42,112 nt of DNA from Chloroflexota bacterium (lineage in GTDB: Bacteria > Chloroflexota > Dehalococcoidia > DSGV01), in NCBI GenBank assembly GCA_021787985.1, contig JAJYLG010000023.1:1-42112 (forward strand), written 5' to 3'. Positions 27,595-34,713 of the stretch are shown one piece after another. Within the stretch, counting starts at the first letter, position 1; each line of letters opens with the position of its first letter. Both the position numbers and the translations under genes were made by a program. The notes beneath the pieces were generated by a model that saw only the letters and a program-made list of their open reading frames with translations, did not search any database and was not told the DNA's origin.

Positions 27595-29052
27595 GTGGAG
27601 GCGCGCCCGCTCGCCTTGCCGACGCGCGCCTCGGCCTTGCGCCGCTGGTGGCCGTGGCTGCTGAGCCTCGACCTGACGGAGTGGCGGGTCGCCGCCGCCT
27701 TCTCCGCCGTGTTCGTCTTGTCCCGGCTGCCCTACGTCCTCCTTGGCTACGGCGCCTTCACCGACGCGTACCGCGTCGCGCTGTCAGGCCTGCACCTGTG
27801 GCAGGCGGGCCAGTACCTGCCCAGCCGCCTGCCGGGTTACCCGCTGCAGGAGCTCGTCACCGCGCTGTTCGTGCCGCTCGGCCCCGTGGCCACCAACCTG
27901 CTCACGGTCTTCATCTCCCTGGCCGGAGTGTTCCTGTTCGATCGCGTCGTGCGCGAGCTGCGGCTGCCGGCGCGGGGGCTGCTGGTGCTGCTCTTCGCCT
28001 TCACGCCCTTCCTGTGGGTGGTCAGCGCGACCACGCTCGACTACCAGTGGGCGCTCACCGCCCTGCTGGCGACCTACCTGGCCGTGCTGAAGCGGCAGCC
28101 GTGGCTCGCCGGCTTCCTGCTCGGCCTGGCGGGCGGCATCCGGCTGACCAGCCTCGCCTTCGGCCTGCCGGTTGCCTGGATCCTGTGGCGCGAGGGACGT
28201 CGGCGCGAGATCCCGCGCGTGGCGTTCCCGGCGGTCGTGACCTGGCTGGCCTGTTTCAGCCCGGTGCTGGCGCGCTACGGCGCTCACTTCCTCAACTACG
28301 CCGCCAGCTACCCGTCGCTCGACCTGATCCTGCGCCCCATCGGCCAGTACTCGATCGGTGCCTTGGGCATCGTGGCCGTGGTGGGCGTGCTCGCCTGGAG
28401 CTGGCGCGGCGTCGGTCGGCTGCTGGCCCAGGCCCGCTCGGACGCGCACGTGCAGGCCTGGCTGATGGTCGTGGTCATCTGGGCGTTCGTCTTCGCGCAG
28501 CTTCCCGTGAACATCGCCTACCTACTGCCGATCTACCCGTTCGCGTTCTTCCTGCTGGCGCGCGCGGTGCGGCCGATTGGCCTCGCGGTCGTGCTGGCGG
28601 CGGTGGTGTTCGCGGGCGTATTCGACATCAACCTGGCGCGCGTGCATGGCTGGTCGACGCTGACCGACCTGGGCGTGACTCGCAGCGGCGCGGGTCTCTG
28701 GCACGACCGTTCCACCCGGCTGCTCTACCGCCACTATGCGGCCACGCTGGCGGGCATCCCCGTGCCGCGCCATACCGTGGTGCTGACGGGCGGCGTCTTC
28801 CCGGTGTTCGCGGTGATGGAGTGGGACCGCTTCCACTACGAGGTGGCGCGCTACGAGATCTCCGCCGTCAGCGAGCTGAGCGACAACGGGGCGATGGTCG
28901 ACCGGGCGCACGACGTGATCTATCTGGCGGCCCCCGACCAGCCGATCCTCGACCAGTACCTGCGCGAGGGCTACACGTTCCTGCGCGCCGAGCCGCGGGA
29001 GCCCGACTGGACGGCCGAGCTGCACGTGGAGATGCCGCCGCACTCGCGGTGA
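27595..29052 (+). CDS. GT-C type membrane glycosyltransferase, second of tandem pair
   Basis: The 485-residue product is a paralogue of the preceding gene, with the same opening loop (GYGAFTDAYRVALSGLHLW), the shared YLPSRLPGYP and PLGPVATN blocks, about ten helices and a C-terminal soluble region ending in VEMPPHSR. The acidic position ADPD of the first copy is AFTD here, so only the Asp before TYR/AYR is shared; that Asp is a candidate catalytic base. The GTG at 27595 overlaps a GGAG-containing stretch four bp after the previous stop, implying coupling. The acceptor and donor are unknown. Confidence 0.77.
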   Translation: MEARPLALPTRASALRRWWPWLLSLDLTEWRVAAAFSAVFVLSRLPYVLLGYGAFTDAYRVALSGLHLWQAGQYLPSRLPGYPLQELVTALFVPLGPVATNLLTVFISLAGVFLFDRVVRELRLPARGLLVLLFAFTPFLWVVSATTLDYQWALTALLATYLAVLKRQPWLAGFLLGLAGGIRLTSLAFGLPVAWILWREGRRREIPRVAFPAVVTWLACFSPVLARYGAHFLNYAASYPSLDLILRPIGQYSIGALGIVAVVGVLAWSWRGVGRLLAQARSDAHVQAWLMVVVIWAFVFAQLPVNIAYLLPIYPFAFFLLARAVRPIGLAVVLAAVVFAGVFDINLARVHGWSTLTDLGVTRSGAGLWHDRSTRLLYRHYAATLAGIPVPRHTVVLTGGVFPVFAVMEWDRFHYEVARYEISAVSELSDNGAMVDRAHDVIYLAAPDQPILDQYLREGYTFLRAEPREPDWTAELHVEMPPHSR

Positions 29053-29058
29053 CGGGAA

Positions 29059-29082
29059 CCGCGCATGGACACCGATGCGCGG
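29059..29082. terminator. stem-loop after the tandem glycosyltransferases
   Basis: A perfect 8-bp stem (CCGCGCAT at 29059-29066, ATGCGCGG at 29075-29082) with an 8-nt loop lies 6 bp after the stop and faces the convergent esterase gene. There is no T tract, so its role as a terminator is tentative. Confidence 0.4.
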
Positions 29083-29187
29083 GGATGGGCATCGAGCGGT
29101 GCCGCGGCGCGTTCCTTCCGGCCGGCTCTGGGCTCACCCGCGGTCGTTGGCGCTCGTGTGCGGCCAGAACGCGTCGCCGCCGGGCGC

Positions 29188-30192
29188 CTATTGGCTCCTG
29201 CCCAGCAGGGCTGCCACGAGCAGCGGCAGGGAGCGGCGGAAGCGGTAGAGCAGATCGGAGTGCGTGCCGTCGTGCTCCTCGTGCAGGAAGGGGACGTCTA
29301 GCGCGCGCAGTCGTGATGCCAGCACGCGCGCCCCGTACTGCAGGCTGTACTCGTCGCGCTTGCCGGCATCGAAGTAGAGCAGCCGCAGCGAGCGCAACGC
29401 CTGGTGTTGACGGGGCGCCATCTCGACGGGGTCCCACTCGAGCCAGCGTGCCCAGGTCGCCGGCACGAGCTCGCCGCTGGTCGTGTCGAACGGCAGCGCC
29501 AGGCCGAGTGGCTGCGTCGGGTCGGGCGAGTAGCAGGCGGCCATCGCGATGATGTTCATGAAGGGGATGTCTGCGCCGCGGTACGGGTTCGCTTCGGACT
29601 GGCGGACGAGCTCTTCGATCCCGCCGGCCGCCTCCATCTTGCCGAGCAGCTTCAGCAGGTCCGGCTTATAGCACCACTCGAAGTAGCAGTCGCCGGAGTG
29701 GCTGGCCACGGCCGTGAAGCGGTCGGGCCGCAGCATGCCGAGGACCAGCGCTCCGTAGCCGCCGCTGCTGATGCCCACGGCCGCGCAGCCGGACCCATCG
29801 ATGGTGGTGCGGAACGTGCGGTCGGCGAAGTCGACGAGGTCGTCCGCCAGATAGTCCATGTAGCGGCCCGTCCCCGCGGAGTTCAGGTACTGCGACCCGC
29901 CCCAGCGCGTGAAGCAGTCGGGCATCACGACGATGCACTCCTCGCATTCGCCGACGGCGATCATCTGGTCGAGCAGGGCGGGCAGGGTTGGCTGCCACGG
30001 GTGGCGATTGAGGTAGTGCTCGCCGGTGGCGCTATAGCCGGCCAGGGCGAAGAGGACCGGGTAGCGGCGCGCCGGCTCGCTGTCGTAGGACGGCGGCAGG
30101 TAGACGGGCGTGCGGCGGGCGGTCGGGTCGCCCAGCGGGTTGTCCTCGAGGGAACGGCCCGGCGGTTCGACGAAGATCACCCGGCCGGCCAC
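29188..30192 (-). CDS. esterase, alpha/beta hydrolase (putative esterase/enterochelin esterase-like family)
   Basis: The 334-residue product is a serine hydrolase of the Esterase/Esterase-D type. The nucleophile is Ser142 in AVGISSGGYGALV; a later acidic DAGKRDEYSL and EEHDGTHSDLLYRF supply the probable Asp and His. The opening PVYLPPSYDSEPARRYPVLFALAGY is typical. GTG at 30192 is chosen because GGGAGG lies seven nt upstream; GTG at 30198 would overlap the preceding stop but is too close to that site. It is last in the sugar operon, so it may remove acyl groups from a glycan or sugar intermediate (inference). No signal peptide. Confidence 0.85.
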   Translation of the reverse strand: MAGRVIFVEPPGRSLEDNPLGDPTARRTPVYLPPSYDSEPARRYPVLFALAGYSATGEHYLNRHPWQPTLPALLDQMIAVGECEECIVVMPDCFTRWGGSQYLNSAGTGRYMDYLADDLVDFADRTFRTTIDGSGCAAVGISSGGYGALVLGMLRPDRFTAVASHSGDCYFEWCYKPDLLKLLGKMEAAGGIEELVRQSEANPYRGADIPFMNIIAMAACYSPDPTQPLGLALPFDTTSGELVPATWARWLEWDPVEMAPRQHQALRSLRLLYFDAGKRDEYSLQYGARVLASRLRALDVPFLHEEHDGTHSDLLYRFRRSLPLLVAALLGRSQ

Positions 30193-30194
30193 GG

Positions 30195-31313
30195 TCACGC
30201 CTCCCGGTAGAAGGCGCGGACGCGTTCCGCGACGTACTCCTGCTGCTCGTCGGTCAGCTCGGGATAGAGTGGCAGGCTGACGGTCTCCGCGGCCACGCGC
30301 TCGGCGACCGGCAGCGAGCCCTCGCGATAGCCGAGGTCGGCGAAGACGGGCTGCAAGTGCACCGGAACGGGGTAGTGGATACCCGCGCCCACGCCGTGCT
30401 CCTGCAGGTAGGCGAGCAGACGGTCGCGCTCTGGGGCGAGCGGCGCGAAGTGATGGTAGACGTGGCCGGCGCGGTCGAGCTCGGCCGGCAGCTCCAGAGG
30501 CGTGCCGGAAAGCAGCGCGCGGTAACGGTCGGCGAGCTCGCGGCGGCGCTCGTTCCAGCGCTCGAGGTGGGGCAGCTTCACCCGCAGCACCGCGGCCTGC
30601 AGCTCGTCGAGGCGGGCGTTCATCCCCAGCTCGTCGTGGCGGTAGCGTCGCGACGAGCCGTGGTCGCGGATCTGGCGGACGCGCTCGGCGAGGTGGGGGT
30701 CGTTGGTGGTGATGGCGCCGGCCTCGCCGTAGGCGCCGAGGTTCTTCGAGTAGTAGAAGGAGAAGCAGGCGATCCGTCCCAGGGATCCGGCGCGCCGGTC
30801 CGGCCGGCCGGCGCCCTGCGCTTGGGCCGCGTCCTCGACCAGCGGCACGCCGGCGCGCTCGCAAGCCCGCCGTAGCGCGTCCATGTCGGCGAGCTGGCCA
30901 TGGATGTGCACGGCGATCACCGCGCGCGTGCGCGGCGTGACCGCCTCGGCGACCTCGGCCGGGTCGATCGAGCGCCGCGCCGGCTCGACATCGACGATCA
31001 CCGGTCGTGCGCCGCAGAGCGCCACCGCCTCGGCGGTAGCGATGAAGGTGTGCGCGGGCAGCACCACCTCATCGCCCGGTCCGACGTCCAGGGCGCGGAG
31101 CGCCACGTGCAGCGCGTCGGTGCCGCTGCCCACACCGACGCACTCGGCCGCGCCGCAGTAGGCCGCGAACTCCTGCTCGAACGCGCGCACGTTCGGCCCG
31201 AGGTTCAGGTGCATGTGCTCGAAGACGTCCAGCACCGCGGCGCGGATCTGGTCGCGCAGGCTGTCGTATTGGGCGCGGAGGTCGACGAGCGGCACGCTCA
31301 TGACGGTGGTCAC
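30195..31313 (-). CDS. DegT/DnrJ/EryC1/StrS-family sugar aminotransferase
   Basis: The 372-residue PLP enzyme would transaminate a keto-sugar nucleotide. Marks: VGVGSGTDALHVALRAL (cofactor phosphate), LPAHTFIATAEAV, VEDAAQAQGA, and SFYYSKNLGAYGEAGAI with PLP lysine Lys190; HYPVPVHLQPVF near the end binds the substrate. The GTG at 31313 is seven nt after GGAG; the ATG four codons later also matches the family start (SVPLVDLRAQY). It follows the methyltransferase by 4 bp. With the upstream dehydrogenase and Gfo/Idh gene it resembles the WbpA-WbpB-WbpE set that makes 3-amino-3-deoxy-uronic acid nucleotides. Confidence 0.93.
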   Translation of the reverse strand: MTTVMSVPLVDLRAQYDSLRDQIRAAVLDVFEHMHLNLGPNVRAFEQEFAAYCGAAECVGVGSGTDALHVALRALDVGPGDEVVLPAHTFIATAEAVALCGARPVIVDVEPARRSIDPAEVAEAVTPRTRAVIAVHIHGQLADMDALRRACERAGVPLVEDAAQAQGAGRPDRRAGSLGRIACFSFYYSKNLGAYGEAGAITTNDPHLAERVRQIRDHGSSRRYRHDELGMNARLDELQAAVLRVKLPHLERWNERRRELADRYRALLSGTPLELPAELDRAGHVYHHFAPLAPERDRLLAYLQEHGVGAGIHYPVPVHLQPVFADLGYREGSLPVAERVAAETVSLPLYPELTDEQQEYVAERVRAFYREA

Positions 31314-31317
31314 GGGG

Positions 31318-32169
31318 TCACTCCTTTCCGGGTCGAGGGCGGCGAAAGGCGAAGGCGCGTTCGCCCGATCCGAGCGCTCCGGCGGCAAGCAGCGCGCGGT
31401 CCGCCCGCTCCAATACGGGGGCCGTGGGGCGGGCCAGCACGGGCAGCCGCTCGCAGCCGCCCGCGGCGAGGCGCCAGAGCGCGCGCTGCGTTGCCAGCCG
31501 CCAGCGATCGCGCCCCGCCAGAGGCTGGTTCGCCAGCACGCAGACCGGGCGCTCGCCGGCCGGCTCGAGCCCAGCCGCGATGAAGGCGGCGCGATACGTC
31601 TCGGCGTCGCGCACGACGTTGTGCCGCGCGCGCTCGTCAATCGCGGCGCGATGCGCGGGCAGCCGGACCGGGTCGACGGTGAGCAGCAAGCCGCCCGGTG
31701 CCAGGGCCGCGGCGAGGCTGCCGGCGGCGCGGCGGAACGCCGAGTCGTCCACGATGTGCAGCAGCACGGAGACGCAGCTCACGGCGGCGAACGGGCCTCC
31801 CGGGGGTGGGCCGTCGGCCAGGTCCCAGCGGACGAACGTGTCGTCGGGAAAGCGGGCGGCAAGCTCGCGGACCGACGTCTCGGTCAGGTCGATGCCGCAC
31901 ACGGGGGAGGCGCCGCGGCGGTGCCACCACGCGACCCAGTAGCCCGTGCCGCAGCCGGCGTCGAGCGCGGGGCCGCGCGCGTGCGGCGGGCGAGCCTGTC
32001 TGCCGGCCAGGCAGGCCTGGGCCAGCAGGCCGTCCAGGGCGCGGGCGCGGAGGCGGTAGAGGGCGGCGTTGAGCGGCGCGGGCAGACCGGCGAACCCGGC
32101 GCCCGAGAGGTCGAAGTGCTCGCCGAGCCGGCGCTCCCAGTAGGCACGCGGCTCGTAGCCGGCAATCAC
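31318..32169 (-). CDS. class I SAM-dependent methyltransferase
   Basis: The 283-residue product shows SAM-binding motif I ALDAGCGTGYWVAWW, an acidic residue after the second strand (CGIDLTETSV), and the later motifs FVRWDLAD, AVSCVSVLLHIVDD and ALAPGGLLLTVDPV. It would methylate a small molecule, plausibly a sugar of this operon. The GTG at 32169 overlaps the Gfo/Idh stop (GTGA). Residues encoded at 31994-32016 (CLAGRQA) come from a palindromic repeat inserted in frame just before motif I. The acceptor is unknown. Confidence 0.85.
   Translation of the reverse strand: MIAGYEPRAYWERRLGEHFDLSGAGFAGLPAPLNAALYRLRARALDGLLAQACLAGRQARPPHARGPALDAGCGTGYWVAWWHRRGASPVCGIDLTETSVRELAARFPDDTFVRWDLADGPPPGGPFAAVSCVSVLLHIVDDSAFRRAAGSLAAALAPGGLLLTVDPVRLPAHRAAIDERARHNVVRDAETYRAAFIAAGLEPAGERPVCVLANQPLAGRDRWRLATQRALWRLAAGGCERLPVLARPTAPVLERADRALLAAGALGSGERAFAFRRPRPGKE
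31994..32016. repeat. 23-nt palindromic module inside the methyltransferase gene
   Basis: On the minus strand it begins GCCTGCCTGG and ends GACAGGC, differing by one base from the copy at 7867-7889. The module is in frame and adds about eight residues between an N-terminal helix and SAM motif I. Confidence 0.72.
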
Positions 32170-33182
32170 GGGCGCATGGCCACGGGTACGCCGCCCGCGC
32201 GACGCGAGCGGTCGCACGCGTCGAGCACTCGCACGACCTCGATCCCGAGGCGGCCGTCGCTCACCGGGCGGATGCGGTCGCGGATCGCGCGCACGAACTC
32301 TTCGCACTCGAGGCGCAGCGGCTCGGCCGGGTCGATGGCGGGCGCGGTGATCTCGCCGTTGCGATAGGAGAGGTGGAAGTCGCCGAAGGTATCGGCGTAG
32401 GGCAGGCGGTCAACGCCGCGGTCGTAGATGCGCAGCTTCTCGGTCGGCTCCACGTCGTCGAAGACGGCCATGCGGCGCGCGCCAACGACGGTCATGCGCC
32501 GGACCTTGACCGGGAAGAGCCAGGACGCGTGCACTTGCGCGACGACGCCGCCCGGGAACCGCATGCCCAGGTAGGCGAGCTCGGCCGTGCCGGCGCGGTT
32601 GAAATCGCCCGTCAGCGCCGTCACCTGCGCGGGCGACTCGCCGAGCAGGTAGAGGAGGATGGAGATGTCGTGCGCGGCCAGGTCCCAGGCCACATCCACG
32701 TCCTTGCGGTGCAGCCCCAGGTTGGCGCGCACCGAGTCCACGTAGCGCACCTCGCCCAGCTCACCCGACGCGAGGATCTCGCGCAGCTTTCGCACGGCCG
32801 GGTTGTAGAGGAACGTGTGTCCCGACGCGAGCACCAACCCACGGGACTCCGCCAGGGCGACCAGGCCCTCGGCGTCGGCAACAGTGGTGGTCAGCGGCTT
32901 CTCGACCAGGACATGCCGGCCCGATTCGAGCGCGGCGCGCGCGATGGCGTAATGCGAGCCGGCCGGTGTGGCGACCACGACCGCATCGACGTCGTCCTGG
33001 GCGAGGAGCACGTCGGCGTCGTCCAGCACGCGGGTGGCCGGGTAGAGGCCGGCGATGTGCGCCCGGCGCTGCGGATCGCGGTCGGCAACCACGGTGACGC
33101 GCACGCCGTCGAGCTGGTTGAAGTTGCGGACGTGGTGCGGGCCCCAGTAGCCGACGCCCGCGATGCCGACGCGGAGGCTCAC
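32166..33182 (-). CDS. Gfo/Idh/MocA-family sugar oxidoreductase (WbpB-like)
   Basis: The 338-residue product opens with a Rossmann NAD(P)-binding motif (VGIAGVGYWGPHHVRNF) and has the catalytic-domain hallmark HVLVEKPLTTTVADAEGL, where the Lys of EKP is conserved. HTFLYNPAVRKL and DVAWDLAAHDISILLYLL follow. WbpB-type enzymes oxidise C3 of UDP-GlcNAc-uronic acid. The GTG at 33182 overlaps the preceding stop (GTGA) and has GGGAG eight nt upstream. Position between a nucleotide-sugar dehydrogenase and a DegT aminotransferase supports this role. Substrate is inferred. Confidence 0.9.
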   Translation of the reverse strand: MSLRVGIAGVGYWGPHHVRNFNQLDGVRVTVVADRDPQRRAHIAGLYPATRVLDDADVLLAQDDVDAVVVATPAGSHYAIARAALESGRHVLVEKPLTTTVADAEGLVALAESRGLVLASGHTFLYNPAVRKLREILASGELGEVRYVDSVRANLGLHRKDVDVAWDLAAHDISILLYLLGESPAQVTALTGDFNRAGTAELAYLGMRFPGGVVAQVHASWLFPVKVRRMTVVGARRMAVFDDVEPTEKLRIYDRGVDRLPYADTFGDFHLSYRNGEITAPAIDPAEPLRLECEEFVRAIRDRIRPVSDGRLGIEVVRVLDACDRSRRAGGVPVAMRP

Positions 33183-34501
33183 CGCGCGCGCTCCCGTGCG
33201 CCGCTGCCGATGGCGACGTAGGTCAGGCCGGCGGCGCGCACGGCGGCGGCGTCGAGTCCGCGGCGGCCGTCGAGCACCATCGGCTGGCCGGGAACGCTGG
33301 GCCAGTCGATCGCGCGGTACTCGGGGTGAGCCGTCTGCAGGATGATGCCCGCCAGCGGCGGCAGCGCGGCCAGATCGGCCGGCTCGGCGGCGGTCCAGTC
33401 GCGCAGCTCCTCGGGGCTGAAGAGCGGGTCGTGCACCAGCGGCCGCGCACCGCGCTCGCGCAGCAGGCGGCTGAGGGCGATCGCCGGCGAATGCGCCGCC
33501 TGGCGGACGCCGGGCCGGTAGCCGAGCCCGAGGATGAGAACCGGCCGGTCGCGCAACGGGCCGGCGTGCCGCTCGAGCAGGTCGACCGCATAGGCCGGCA
33601 TGGCGTCGTTGATGCGTCGTGCGGCGCGGGCGAGTCGCCCGTGCTCGGTGTCGCCGATCAGGAACCACGGGTACACGGGGATACAGTGCCCGCCCACGCC
33701 GATGCCGGGCACGTGGACCATCGACTGCGGCTGCGAGTTCGCGGCCGCACGTACCTCCTCGAAGTCGATGCCGAGCTCGTCGGCGTACATCGCGAGCTCG
33801 TTGGCGAGGGCGATGTTGACGTCGCGGAAGATGGACTCGGCGAGCTTGCACAGCTCGGCGGCCTCGGCCGAGGCGAGCAGCCGGACCTCCACGTCCAGGC
33901 TCTCGCGGTAGAACTCCGCGGCGCGCTGGCCGCCTTCCGCGTCGAGCGCGCCGACGATACGCGGGTAGGTGCGCAGGTCGCGCAGCAGGGTGCGCGACTG
34001 CACCCGCTCGGGGCTGAACGCCAGCCAGAAGTCGCGGCCGTGCTGCAGGCCGCTCCGTGCCTCGAGCAGTGGCAGGAAACGCCGGCGCGTGTCGCCGGCG
34101 GGCACGGTCGTCTCGAGGATGACGAGGCTGCCGGGCTGGAGACCATCTCCCACGGCCAGGAACGCGGCGTCCATGGCGCGGTAGTCACGGCCGCCCTCGG
34201 GCGAGGCGAGCATCGGCGGCACGACGATGACGACGTCGCTGGCATGGACGGCCGCCGCGGTGTCGGTGGTCGCGCGCAGGCGGCCGGCCGCGACGGCGTC
34301 GGCGACGAGCGCCGGCAGCTCCGGCTCCTCGTGCAGCGGCGACTCGCCGCGGTTGATGGCATCGACGACGCGGGCGTCGACGTCGCAGCCGATGACGGTG
34401 TGGCCGAGCGAGGCATAGTAGGCCGCGACGGGGAGGCCGATGTGGCCGAGGGCGACGACGGCGATGCGGTGGAGGTTCAACGGGCGAGGTGCGGGCTGCA
34501 C
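33179..34501 (-). CDS. nucleotide-sugar 6-dehydrogenase (UDP-GlcNAc/ManNAc dehydrogenase-like)
   Basis: The 440-residue product belongs to the UDP-glucose/GDP-mannose dehydrogenase family, which oxidises the sugar C6 to a carboxylate with NAD. Marks: IAVVALGHIGLPVAAYY (Rossmann), acidic CDVD, ILETTVPAGDTRR, FSPERV, the lysine region ELCKLAESIFRDVNIALANE, and catalytic Cys273 in GIGVGGHCIPVYPWFL. The C-terminal domain has LILGLGYRPGVRQAAHSPA. Sequence type is nearer WbpA/WecC than Ugd. I chose the GTG at 34501 because a promoter ends seven nt before it, implying a leaderless mRNA; a TTG at 34537 falls inside the -35 box. First gene of the sugar operon. Confidence 0.92.
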   Translation of the reverse strand: MQPAPRPLNLHRIAVVALGHIGLPVAAYYASLGHTVIGCDVDARVVDAINRGESPLHEEPELPALVADAVAAGRLRATTDTAAAVHASDVVIVVPPMLASPEGGRDYRAMDAAFLAVGDGLQPGSLVILETTVPAGDTRRRFLPLLEARSGLQHGRDFWLAFSPERVQSRTLLRDLRTYPRIVGALDAEGGQRAAEFYRESLDVEVRLLASAEAAELCKLAESIFRDVNIALANELAMYADELGIDFEEVRAAANSQPQSMVHVPGIGVGGHCIPVYPWFLIGDTEHGRLARAARRINDAMPAYAVDLLERHAGPLRDRPVLILGLGYRPGVRQAAHSPAIALSRLLRERGARPLVHDPLFSPEELRDWTAAEPADLAALPPLAGIILQTAHPEYRAIDWPSVPGQPMVLDGRRGLDAAAVRAAGLTYVAIGSGARERAR

Positions 34502-34508
34502 AAGATCG

Positions 34509-34537
34509 AGTGTACGGGCGGCAAGGGCGGCGGGCAA
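34509..34537 (-). promoter_or_regulatory. promoter of the sugar-nucleotide operon, likely giving a leaderless mRNA
   Basis: Minus-strand TTGCCC (34537-34532), 17-nt spacer, TACACT (34514-34509). The predicted transcription start coincides with the GTG at 34501, and no ribosome binding site precedes that codon. Confidence 0.62.
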
Positions 34538-34604
34538 AAGGACGGTCGCGAACCCCGGCGATGCTGGAGGAGAGACGACAGCGGAAGGGACAGGCGCCCT
34601 CCCT

Positions 34605-34632
34605 CCCCGTCATTCCCGCGAATGCGGGAACC
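34605..34632. repeat. REP-like palindrome of the ATTCCCGC/GCGGGAAT class
   Basis: GTCATTCCCGC-GAAT-GCGGGAACC forms a 7-bp stem (TTCCCGC/GCGGGAA) with a 4-nt loop. Elements with the core TCATTCCCGCGAA...GCGGGAA are spread through many bacterial genomes and translate as VIPANAG or RIRGNDG-like peptides, as here. It sits between two divergent genes. Confidence 0.7.
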
Positions 34633-34713
34633 GAGCGGTCTGCCAACCGGAAGGTCCGCCACGTGCGCGAAACGCCCCACCGCCCGCGTCGCGCTCCGGT
34701 TACGCTGGTGGAC

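Noticed and set aside
34489-34713. A longer N-terminus for the third GT-C enzyme
   Set aside because: It translates a REP-like repeat (VIPANAG) and overlaps the divergent promoter region.
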